A DNA stretch of 64,000 nt from Piscicola geometra (Eukaryota > Annelida > Clitellata > Hirudinida > Piscicolidae), in contig OX030960.1 in NCBI GenBank assembly GCA_943735955.1, positions 5,434,535-5,498,534 on the forward strand, written 5' to 3'. Positions 22,952 through 34,502 of the stretch are shown here, one piece after another. Every line of letters starts with the position of its first letter. Position 1 is the stretch's first letter. A program made the translations under genes and the position numbers. The notes below the pieces were generated by a model. That model made no database searches. It was not told the origin of the DNA and saw only the letters and a program-made list of their open reading frames with translations.

Positions 22952-24228
22952 TTGGGATTTTAAACTTTGCGGACTTTTTATTTTTAAAGGGTGAAATAAA
23001 AAGGAAACTTATGTATTTTTACTTAAATATATATTTAAAAAAAACTTAAATAATTTTTACAACTTGAAATAAAAAGAAAACATTGAAATAATAATACAAT
23101 ATTTTTCTCACCAGATTCAGAGGTATTTGCTTAATGCCTAGGTGTTTAACACAAAACCTGTAATTATTTTAATATTTCTTAACAATATAGAATCTATTAG
23201 GATATAAACCTATTTAAATGATAGATTATATTAGAATTGTGTTAATAAACTAATATTTTTCCCATTTAAAACAACACATGACCTAATCATGGGATTAAAG
23301 AGCATGAAAGGGCTAGAAAGTGTTTACATATTCCAAAAATAGTTTACATTGCGTAAAGAGACAATGCGTTAATGGATGATGTAGATGTACAGCGTACACG
23401 CCTTATATAACACAGAAACGGCACACATATTTTCGCTATCGGAATCTAACAACGCTCAATACATAACTAAAAAGATAGATCATAAAGTTGATATGTTATT
23501 GTAGAAGTTGACATTGACACTTTGTGATGGAAGGATATTAGATCAAGGTATGGCACCTTCTCAATACCGAACGTACCAAGATCTCACCATCTTGTGCGCT
23601 GGTGAAAAAACAGAAGAGGATAATGACGTCATTGACGTTCGTATTTGTCTTAAATAAATAAAGTTATTAAATGCACTTACTAATAAGATCTATAGCATTC
23701 GGTAATATAAGACTATAAATTAAAGTCTATAACTGAGCGAAACACTTTTTATACAGGTATTATTATGAAAAAAATAATTTGATATACTAGATATTAATAG
23801 ATGATGGTTCTAGATAGCAAGTAGGGTAAAAAGATCGATGTATTAAATAAAATAATTGCATTTAAAAGTTACATATTGTATAATTATCTAAATTACCATG
23901 AAATAATATCTTACTGAATATAAAGATAGAGAGATTGGCGCGTTTTCATTTTGTTTCCTAAATTAAAATTTATCTAGTTTAGTTGAAAGTGAAATAATGT
24001 TTAAAGCAATAAATTCACCTGTAGCGGCATCCATTAAATATAATTATAAGACTAATAAGAGAAGTACGTTACAATTTGATAATATATATTCAGAAGATAT
24101 ATTTTGAAATCCTATGAAATATATTAGTTAAATCCTATAAAAAAATAGAAAAAATTTAGTTTTAATCAATATCGATTTTCTGAGTTTTCTATCAGCTGGA
24201 AAAGACGCAAAAGGCGTCGATAAATTAT

Positions 24229-24420
24229 AATTTCAACAACAACAATAACGAGCATTATTATAGAACGTATAACCAGAACGAGCTTCAAGGCTACTCAGGC
24301 TGCAAATTGTTCAATTCACGCTTATGGGCTACTAGGGCATTGGCTGCACTAGAACATAGTACCATAATCCATTGGTCAAGCCGAGAGCCGTTACACACTG
24401 GTTATCCGTCCAATTGAGGG
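24229..24420 (-). mobile_element. tRNA-derived SINE, copy A
   Basis: Sense (minus) reads GGATAACCAGTGTGTAACGG, then CTCTCGGCTTGACCAATGG, a degenerate B box and a body ending TAATAATGCTCGTTATTGTT. Aligns with copy B at 60890-61077 through the whole body, including GTTATACG and the ATT-type tail. Confidence 0.65.
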
Positions 24421-24547
24421 TTAAATATTTCTGCATCCTATTAGTTTAAAAACTTATTTATTAGCTCAATAGTAAGCTAGCTTTATAAAACATCAAACAA
24501 GAATCGTTTAATTTTATTCAGTTTTTCATTGAACTTCCTTTTATAAA

Positions 24548-24770
24548 CCGGGGATGGCTTAGATGGTAGACGTTGGACTTGCGACTCAAAGGTTGCCTGT
24601 TCGAAACCTGACAAGCAACCGTGAACTATCATATACCTAGTGTACATGATGCGGTGTTAGCAACGTATGCATTGAGAGATGCAGTGGTGTCTCTGACGCA
24701 TGAGAATCATGGTTCTCAGAACCATTGTAACATGGCCTGCGTCTGTCAGGCTGTGAACAATATAAACCAA
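24548..24770 (+). mobile_element. tRNA-derived SINE head
   Basis: Begins with an A box GGCTTAGATGG and a B box TGTTCGAAACC about 35 bases later, in the arrangement of a tRNA gene, but the acceptor and T stems do not pair. Followed by about 150 bases of unrelated body. Best read as a tRNA-derived SINE, not a tRNA gene. Confidence 0.5.
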
Positions 24771-24820
24771 AAAAAAGAAAATTATTTCATTCAGTTATCA
24801 TTTAATAAAGCTTTTTAACA

Positions 24821-25020
24821 TTACCGTAAAACACCATGTATTTTTTCAACGCCAAAAAGGAAGAAAACAAGATTTAAACACATTAAAACTAGCAAGTCAG
24901 ATCGGAATTGTCGACCCTTTTACTCTTTCAAAATCTATGAATTCGCGTCATTGGAAAACTTTTGAGAATGAAAATTAGAAGCAAAATGGTGCAACTATAC
25001 ATGGTGTTTTAAAGTAATTT
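24821..25020. mobile_element. Candidate MITE with terminal inverted repeats
   Basis: Left end ATTACCGTAAAACACCATG (24822 on) and the reverse complement of the right end, ATTACTTTAAAACACCATG (ending near 25020), agree at 17 of 19 positions. The 200-base unit has no ORF. No clear target duplication could be defined. Confidence 0.45.
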
Positions 25021-25623
25021 GAGCCCTTCGGTATCCTATTTAAACTCCAGTATCATAACTAAATCTTTTTTAAACTAAAGGAACTTTATTTAAATTCAAA
25101 ATGAATAAATAGTTTGAAATTGCTTTCAAATTTTCAGAAAATAATGTTTTTCATAACTAGGTATCATGACATTTTTTAATAAGTAAAATATATAAAAAAT
25201 GTAACATGATGGCTGTTATAAAGACTATAAACTAATAAATAGTGACGCGAAGTTTTCATGTTAAAAGCAAAGCATAACCAGTATGACAATTTATATGACT
25301 GTGGTACACCCTGATTGTGACATTTTTCTGTTCCTGAAGCGACTATCTTTTTAAATTGCTGTGTTATTCACCAGAAAAAAAACCTTAAACTGTCTGCTTA
25401 CTTTGTTTATATTTGTTTTAACTATTAAGGGTTAAATTAAAGTATTATAGAAGTTAGAATAAGTCAATATAAATTTTAGAAATGAATTAATAAATTTAAC
25501 TATATTTTTCTGCTGAGTAATTTTTCTGATAAAGTTCAAAATGCTAAAAATTTTTACACGTTTGCTCATAGCAATGAACAATTTTAGAGTTATTTAACGT
25601 TTAACTTTTTTACTCTTCATAAC

Positions 25624-25690
25624 TGAGTGGTCTTGAAGCTCGTTCAGGTTTACGCCACCTTCATAATATTCGTCGTTGTAATATAATTTA
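25624..25690 (+). mobile_element. SINE tail fragment
   Basis: GAGTGGTCTTGAAGCTCGTT, then CAGGTTTACGCCACCTTCAT and AATATTCGTCGTT match, with gaps, the 3' part of SINE copies A and B (AAGCCCGTTCGGGTTATACG, CCACTATAATAATGCTCGTC). It is a 5'-truncated copy. Confidence 0.5.
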
Positions 25691-27040
25691 CTTACGAGCA
25701 GGACGTAATAGATATTCAGGAATGGTGAGCTGTGAATTCATCTAAATATAAGGGCCACATGTGTAATCAATGGTTGTTTTAAAGCCTACTTCCTTCATGT
25801 GAGTATGTGCCTAAAGTTGACAGATCAATATTTTAAGTTTTAGTTTTCCAAATAATTTAGTACAAGTTTTTTCCTTTTTGAATTGAAATAGTTTTTTGAA
25901 ATTAGTGAGCGATTTGAAGTTTGATAAGAAAGTTATAGAAGGGAGTAACTTGATAAGTATTTCAACTGTACGAATATTAGGATTATTTTACCTTGAAAAA
26001 GTATTTAACAGTTGCTAAAACTAAATGAGTTTTAGTGAAAAATGAGTTTTTGATTCCTAAATTGCAATTTTATCAATGTTAAAAACCTTGAAATAATATT
26101 TAGATTAGAAAAAGTTAAAAGTTCAAACGTTAAATTTGTTTATTAATTAACTCTTATTGGCATTTCTGAGTAATTGATCGTTATTAATTAAATCCTAATC
26201 ACGAGTTAATGAACGACATAAGGCATTAATTGCACAGTTTCAAGTTTACATTAAAACATGTGATATTAAACATACACAACAATAACAATGAACCAATTGC
26301 AATACTATAAAAAGTTACAATAAATACGTATTCCTATTGTGCAGTTTAATAATCTAAAGCAATACTTCTCTGTTAAAAAAGTAAAAAATTAGTCATTAAA
26401 AATTTTGTATTTGTGTATTTACAACTAAAACACCTATACTTCACGAGATTCTTACCTGTAGACTACTTATGTCACTGAGTGATATTGTCACTCTATAACC
26501 ACAATCGGTCCGTGGCTTACGCAGAATTGAAGCCTTCTGATACTGATTAAAACCTCATTATCTCCTAGTTACCGATCGAAATGCTCAAGAACTTCAGTGA
26601 TCTGAACATTATCGAGGTTACTTCTGCACATTTTAATTATTTAAGAATTATAATTCATGAATACTTACTTAAATATACACGCATACAAACACTCACGCAT
26701 GCCTAAATGCACGCGCACGCACACAAGAGCACCAAAATAAATCCATAAGATCAATATAAATCTAAAAAGCTTTTTAAATAACAGATTTTGAAAAGTGCTG
26801 AGTTAGTGTCAAATTTCAAAATATTTATTTAATAAATTATTTTCCCAATTTTTTTTACATACTATTCTACAATATTAGAAACTAATCTTCAATTGCGTTC
26901 AGCTCAGTTACTAACTATGATAATGACCCAAAACCTGAATTCGCTCTTTACACACTTTTATATTCAACTAATTCACCATTCCCATTGAACGAGTACTTGA
27001 ATTTCTTTGGCTCAGTTGCAACCATTCATTTCCTTATCCA

Positions 27041-27217
27041 TCAGACTACTATCATATCACTCTACCACCATCACTCTACAACCATCACTCTACCACCATC
27101 ACTCTACCACCATCACTCTACCACCATCACTCTACCACCATCACTCTACCACCATCACTCTACCACCATCACTCTACCACCATCACTCTACCACCATCAC
27201 TCTTCCACCATCACCTT
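27041..27217 (+). repeat. 14-bp minisatellite (CTCTACCACCATCA)n
   Basis: About twelve tandem copies immediately upstream of the first recognised DAPK-like exon, pyrimidine-rich in the sense direction. It may extend the polypyrimidine tract of the acceptor at 27240. Open frames across it are artefacts of a 14-bp period. Confidence 0.9.
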
Positions 27218-27240
27218 AACCGCTATGCATCCACCCCCAG

Positions 27241-30200
27241 GAAGATGACGAAGCTTCTTTCCTTATTGAATGTCTCCTCCAAGCAGCAGATGAAGGAAAC
27301 TTGGAAGAAGTCAGAAACCTCCTACAAGACCACCACCACTCAATTCAAGCCACCTCCACTAATAAGGTACTAGTACTAGTTCATAGCACTTTTCTTGGGT
27401 CCTATGATTTTCAGAAATTTTTAAAATCAAAGTTGGTTCAGATAAGGTTCGTTGGCGCTTTAAATTTAAAACGAACTAATTAAAGAAAATGCAGCAACTT
27501 TTTTGAATAAAAATATATATACCAAATTAAACTTATAAATCGACTTATTGAAAATCAGTATCTACCAACACTAAAACACTTTGTAAAACAACTCTACCAG
27601 TTACAACAACTACCACAACAGCATCTGGAAACAGCACTCCACTTCAGCAGTTCTTCAGGTCACTTGGAAGTTTGTAAATACCTGGTTGAAAGAGGAGCCG
27701 ACGTAAACTGCAAAGATAAGGTGAAAAAACTAACTTTAATTGGTATAATGATTGATGGAATGTGAAAATGAACATTTTTTATAGTTAGAGTGATTAAATA
27801 CTTATTTGGCAATCGGATTGCTTTATGATATTGTTAATATTAATTGAAAATTCTATAATAAGATAATTATCTAACAATTTGAAAAATTTATGAAACAACA
27901 CGATTGCCAAATAGGTCTTAATCATCATGCTTTTTAAAATGTCTTAGAATAGCTTCGTGCTTAGCGGTGTTTTAATCACGTACGTTATAAAAATGTACTC
28001 AGGCATATTAGTATTGAAAATGGAAAATAGTATTCATGAAACATCCTATAACTTCTCCTCTATTTATTCTACCGACTTTTGTCAAAATATCGTGAATATC
28101 TTTATTCTTCATCCAAAAGCATGGCGAGACTCCACTGTACTGGGCAGCCAGACAGGGAAATGTGGAGATTGTGGAGTGGCTGGTGACTCAGGGAACGTTT
28201 GTAGATGCTGCGAATCAGGTTAATTGATTGGTGGATAAATTGGTGTGGGAATTGAAGAAGAAGTAGATCATTGCTAAAATAGAACTTTTTACGGCATTAA
28301 ATAAAGACATATAAACTTATTAAGTTTGTTTTTTACAATTTTTTACATTCTAAATTCTTTACCTACTTACAAAATGATAGGTTTGCAAAATGCCTTGTAT
28401 AAACATGCATGTAAAAATATAGAAAGTAAAACACACAACGAATTCCATTTCAACCACAAATCTCCACTAAGCTGGGTCAGACGGCAATGATAGCTGCAGT
28501 AAAGTACGCAAGGATAGAGATGGTTCAGTTGCTGTGTCGACTGCACGCCAATGTTAACCACGCAGATGAGGTTAGTGCTGATGCAAACGTTTCTTTTTAA
28601 AAGTTTTATGGAGTTTCAAAAATAAATAATTATTCCACCACTACTACCATGGCCACCACAGCAAGGCGAGACGGTGGCTCACTGCATATCCTGGATGGAC
28701 TTGCAGCCAGAAGTGTGTGACGTAATTTTCAGTCTGCCACTCATCTATCTAGACGCCAAAAATAACGTTTGTGTTTATTTTCTCATGCTTTTGTAAGAAA
28801 GATTAAATATGTAGTTTGAACGCGAAAAATGTAACTACTATTTTGAATTAAAGCATCATTATTCCCACATCAATAAACGTTTCTTTTGTCACCCACCCAC
28901 CACTGCAGAATTCTGAAACTTCAATGCATATAGCTGCAGGGAGAGGAAACATGTATTGTCTGGATTCTTTGATGCGACATGGAGCCGATGTCAACTGTGC
29001 TGACAAGGTTTCATGGAATAGCATAATCAATTTTAGTTAGCAAAAATTGTGGCAACCACTCTGGGGTTTCAGATCAGTCTTAGAATTTTGATAGAAGATT
29101 TTTGGCACTATTTATTCTTTGTTTTATAATTTTTTTATCTATTAAATCTTCTAATTGATAAAAATTATTTTTAGATATTTTTCACCCACGTAATTGTTAT
29201 TATCCAACCACAGAGGGGAAGTACTCCATTGCATTTAGCTTGCCACTGCCAGCACATCCCTGTTATCAAGCAGCTACTAATGTCCAATAAGATCAACTTG
29301 TCCACTGCCGATCAAAACGGAGACACCCCTCTTCATGTGGTCAGCCAATCAGGTCTCTTGAAAGGAGTTCAGCTGCTCTGCTGGCATGGTTGCTTCGTGG
29401 ACTCTTTAAACAAGGTCAGTGTTGTCTCTAGGGAGGCTCATTGTAATTCAATACTTTAAAATATATTCATTTTTTCATAGAAAAACAAATCCATGAGTAC
29501 CAATGCATAAAAATTGTTGACAGTCTTACTCTCATACTCCATCTCACTCACCACATCATTTACATACCATTAGAACCTACATCCATGTACCGCCACCCAC
29601 AACTACATCCTTCTTCACCACACCACACACCAGCTGGGCAAGACACCACTCCACATAGCTTCGAAGCTTGGACACACCGAGATAGTCAGGTGTTTGTTAC
29701 GACATGGAGCCTCGGTCAACTACCCTTACAAGGTTGCTTCAATAAAACTAGCGATTAAATGCTTTTGTACCGATTCATTTGGTTAATACTATATTTTTAC
29801 TTAAAATTTAAGTCTTTAATCATTTGAAGCTTAGTTTGCAACAATAAATGACTCAAGAGACGCTTTTTAAGCCTATTCAAAAACTATTGGTCAATATTTC
29901 TTATATATGTATATTCTTGTAGATGTTTTTTTTTACAATGACAATGCTTTACCTAGACGCATCCACATCCCCAGGACAACGTGACAGCACACATGATGGC
30001 TGCCGCAAAAGGCAAGAACGACACTGCAGACCTGCTCTCTAAACTAACCCCAGTGAGTGTCATTTGAAAGCTCATATGATTAAATTTAAATATCGTAAAT
30101 CTATAGGTTCTCAATATAGCAATGGTTCAACCACTCTTTACAGGACAAACAACATGCATCCATAAGACAGCTGGTGGTAGATGGAGGGAGGCTTGAGACG

Positions 30201-33200
30201 GTGAAGATGAAGGTGTTCGGAAGCAGTGGTGTAGGCAAGAGCAGCTTGGTGCAGGCTTTGAACACGGGTTTCTTCGGAAAGTACTTTGGTAAGAGACAAT
30301 CTCATGCCCCTGCGAAGGTACCATTTAGTGTGGTCAAGACGTGGTGGGAGATTCGATAAAAAGTAAATTTTTATCAAATGAATGTAACATGGGGCAAGGA
30401 TAAATTATAGAAAACTTAACGTTCATAGTGCAAAGTCATATTGTGTCAAAATAGTATACATTCAAACGAATGTTTATTAATTTTTATTCAAACATAGTTG
30501 CAAAACTTTAATGATCTTATTATTTCCACACCACAGCTTCTTCCGCCAAGCCAGCCTTTCCAGACACCGCCATCGTCATCTTCTTCCTCCTTCAGCAGCA
30601 TTCCTTCCATTGTGAATCAGGAACAAAACAAAAGTACTCACTTCACTAATTCGACCCAGTTTCTTTAAGATACTTCCCAATTGTATTGTTTAAAGCTATT
30701 GGGTTTAATATTATTATTTTTTAATCTCACTTTCTCAACAGGTGATATTAGATACAATGACCAAGGCAGATCTGGTGTCAACCCTAGTCCAATTCACGCT
30801 GCCTACACCCGGGGAATCCATGTAACCAAGTGCAAGATATCAGGTAGTTTGTGGTTCTGATTTTAAAATAGTTTTGTTAATTTATTAAGTTGAGCTTTTT
30901 CTAGTTATATCTTACAAAATGATTAAACACTAAAATTATTTCAAAATTCATAATCATAGATTTTCTTCAATTGATAAATGCGGATAAATGTTGAAATACC
31001 ACGCATAAACACAAACAACGAAAAATAAATATTCTTCTAGGCGGGGTGGGTCAGTTGAGCGTCTGGGAGTTTTCAGGCTTTGAAGGATACTTCCCACTCT
31101 ACGACAAATTCATCGGAGACGTTAACTGCATCCACGTCGTGTCCTTTGATGTCTTGAGAAGCAATCAAAACATCTCTCTCGCTCCTCCAAATTCCAATTT
31201 TAGCTCTCCCCAATCTGACCCTTCTAACCCTTTCTCTACTTTGAGCCCCGTTCACCACTTCAAAAACATCAACTACTGGCTCAACTTTCTCAAATCCCGT
31301 ATTCCGGCGTCTGAACCAATTGGTTTGTGCAAAATTTAATAAAAGGGGAAGATAATGGGTTTGAATTTGAGTTTTTATTTACAAGTTTAATAGTTGTAAA
31401 AATGTAATCAGATTTACACATAAAAAATCAAAGTTACACGCACAATCGTACAACCTCGTAGGCAAGGAAGGACAACTACACGGCAAAGCAAAGGTAGTCT
31501 TGGTAGGAATAGTTCACGGCTTGTCGAAGGCTCAGCTAACTTCCTTAGAAGATAGTGAAACTTATAAGCAGCTTCAGGAGGTGGGTTTAAAATGCATGTG
31601 TGGAGCATTTTTTTATTATATTCTAAAAGTTTTTTCTCTTACCCTAAATTTCATACTCTCTTCCAGTTATGCTTGTGCATGAAGAACGTCTACAAGATGG
31701 ATCTGGAGCTTCATCCCGAGGTGTTCATTGTCGATCCGTCACAGCCCTCCTCCCTCAAAACCTTCAAATCGTGCCTTAGCCAACTCAAACAACTAGTCTG
31801 CCAAGTGAGCAACTATTTTGAACACATTTCGTATATTTAGTTTCAAAATTATTGTTTTTACTGAAATTTTAAATGCATAAAGATAAGTATAAATTGGAAT
31901 TGATGAGTTGTTATGTGAAAAAATTATGCTTTAGTTTACCCTTTCAATAAATGTCAACCAAAAATCTACTAGTTATATTCTAAGCCAACACGAATACTTA
32001 AATAATTTACAAACATCTTCTTTTCAAACTTCAACTTTATTTTTAACCTCAACACCATTTTCAGTTTCTCCCTCCAAGTTCGACTTTCTTGGATGCCACA
32101 GTGGCTGTCCTTCCGGCCTGGAGGAGAGTTTTAAGTGGCTATCCAGTGGTTACGTGGAGCAACTTCGTCAAGTATATAAGAACGTCAGTGAACCTGTTGT
32201 GTGGTCAAGAGCATTTGAAGGAGTTGATCTATAAACTCCAGATCATGGGAGAGGTTGTTCGCGGGCTTTTCAGTTTCTTTAGATTTCAAATGAATTTAAT
32301 TTAATATCTTTAAATATTTGATTTTAATAAAAGCATAAAGAATGATATTTTTCAATGTTAACAATTATTTGATGAATATTCATTCTCAACACTTCTCAGG
32401 TGATCTTCATTGAAACAAAGGAGAACGAAGACGATTTGGTAGTGTTGGATGTCAACTGGTTGTGCAGTGGAGTTCTGGGTAGTTTATTTTCCCATGAGTT
32501 ATCCATGGGATGCCGCAAATCCGGTTGCTATGGAATCGACGATTTTCAATTCATCTTTCCGGACTACGAGGCAGGAGAGGTTTTGCATCTCCTGGAGGCT
32601 TTGAGTCTCAGCAACCGCTGTAACGTCAGTGAAAAAGACGACGGTAACACCTATGAAGATGGAAGAACAATACTGAAAAAGAAATCATTGTCAGTCTTGG
32701 AACTGAACAGTCTGCCATCTGGGGACCACAAAGACTTTGGTTGTGAGTTTGAGATTCCCTGCTTGAACTTCATCACTGCAGATAGATCCTTATGGGAGAA
32801 AAAGTCACCACAGAGTTCTGTAAACACTGTGTACGCTGGCAGTCGTTACAGTCTATCTTGCCAGTATTGCCACACCAATGTTTCAACATCGCTACATATC
32901 AAACAGAAAAGTTTTCAAACAAACGACTTGACTTCTTTTTCTGCATCTTCATTGAAAAGAGTTAATGGCATGGTAAGAAATGGGAGTCTGAGTGGAACAT
33001 CAAGTCTGGAAAGAACTTCTGACTCTTCTTCCAACGATAAGCAAACTCCCAAACCAAAACTTACCGGAATTTCCCATCCTTTCCTTCCTTCTTATCTCTT
33101 CTCCCATTTAAGTTTACCTCCAAAAGCAGCAGACGAGTTTTCCCTAGAGTGTAAGCACGCATTCAATCAGTTGAGTCATGTTTTCACGAGAATTCAGTTT

Positions 33201-34502
33201 GAGATGAGGAAGCAGCAGACAGAGGGTGCTTTGAAAAGTGAGTTGAAACAATGCTACCACGCCTGCAAGTACTCCAGAGATGAAATGGAAGTTCTGGTGA
33301 CTTTTGAGAAAGATAGATGTGAGTCTTGTGCAGGAAAGACTGCTGATTCTTCTCTAGATGAATTTTCAAGCGGAGAGTCAGTGAACGAAAGTTCCAGCAG
33401 CAGCAACCTGTGCTACTGCTGTCATGGCTTCATAGAGGTGAAGTGCAGAGGGCCTTCGGAAATGGCTGGGGAACTGTTTGACCTTCTGAAGAGCACTCGC
33501 CACCTGGTCGAAACCACCATCTCCATGTGCTGTCCTTCTCTCGAATTCTACCACCACCTCCTCAGCTCCACACAACTATCAGAACATAAGAACAACGTAC
33601 AGACATTCAGTCAGAGGGAAGTCCTTGAAGCGTACCAACACTCAGGAGTGGACGCCATTGTGTGCTACGAAGAAGACAACAACGACGACGAAGAGTGCGT
33701 CGAATCACTGATAGACCTGCTTGCGTTCGGAAGCTCAGAAGTATTCGACAGCATATCCTTAGCGACAGACTTATCAGTGAGCTGTCTTGGTCTGAAGGCT
33801 CGACGACAACTCGCCTCCTTGCTTGACCCCAGCGACCAGACCGGCTGTGACTGGTGCATGCTGGCCATCAAACTCGGGCTTTCCCAACACATTCCTCAGT
33901 TCGATTGCGTACAACCTGATGAGCTTCCAGTCAGTAAAACAAACCGCATCTTGCAGCTCTTGACTGAGGCCTATAATGCTCCCAACAATGAAAACGACCA
34001 CAATAACAACAGTTACAATGATTATAACAACAACCAAAACGACCAAAAAAATCATAATAACGACTCATCAAACAAGAATGAGCAAAAAGAAACCCAGGAA
34101 TCTCTACCAAAAGTAACTCTAGGTCAACTAATCTCCAAGCTACAAGACCTGGGTCGTAATGATGCTGTCGATGTGGTGTACAACTTATGCCCTTTGATGT
34201 TTCGACCTGAGATTGATAACTGTGATGCCGTTGACGATCAAAACAACAACGACTTAGATGATGAATACGCGCATGATTATAACACTACGTATGACCGTAG
34301 GTTAGCTTCCAACAACACAGCCAACTTTAATGGCAGTGAGTTCATGAAAAGAAGCAACAACAACAGCAACACGTATGGGTTGAATTATGGTGTTGGAGAA
34401 GAAAATACAAGTAGAGATGATGAGGGTGCTACTAGCGATGAAGGAAACCTAGATGAAGACATGTACATTGATGACAACTATGACGCGTTTGACCCACAAT
34501 GA
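27241..34502 (+). CDS. DAPK1: DAPK1-type ankyrin-Roc-COR-death-domain protein (kinase domain not found)
   Basis: Homolog of death-associated protein kinase 1 from the region just after the kinase/autoregulatory domain to the C-terminus. Exons: 27241-27366, 27622-27720, 28120-28218, 28472-28570, 28662-28766, 28909-29007, 29214-29414, 29634-29732, 29975-30052, 30144-30317, 30537-30633, 30742-30843, 31041-31322, 31462-31580, 31667-31804, 32065-32253, 32400-34502; about 1,400 residues, all phases consistent. First exon EDDEASFLIECLLQAADE parallels DAPK1 just after its kinase. Then about nine ankyrin repeats, a Roc GTPase-like domain (P-loop FGSSGVGKSSLVQAL, then LSVWEFSGFEGYFPLY), a COR region (WLCSGVLGSLF) and a death domain (LLDPSDQTGCDWCMLAIKLG, VTLGQLISKLQDLGRNDAVD) split by an Asn-rich insertion, ending in an acidic Asn-rich tail. 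No start codon or kinase exon was identified upstream; they may lie far away or be absent. Confidence 0.9.

Larger units (their letters stand above)
22952..27040. other. Long AT-rich spacer with transposon debris
   Basis: No convincing coding exon. It holds the SINE copies and MITE candidate listed separately. 23340-23660 is less AT-rich and may be another old insertion. I looked here for DAPK kinase-domain exons (HRDLKPEN, DFG, APE-type motifs) and found none. Confidence 0.5.

Noticed and set aside
24548..24625. tRNA gene suggested by A and B boxes
   Set aside because: Acceptor and T stems do not pair and an unrelated body follows, so it is a SINE head.
24621..24818. 65-codon plus-strand frame
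   Set aside because: Lies inside a SINE-like element with no independent coding evidence.
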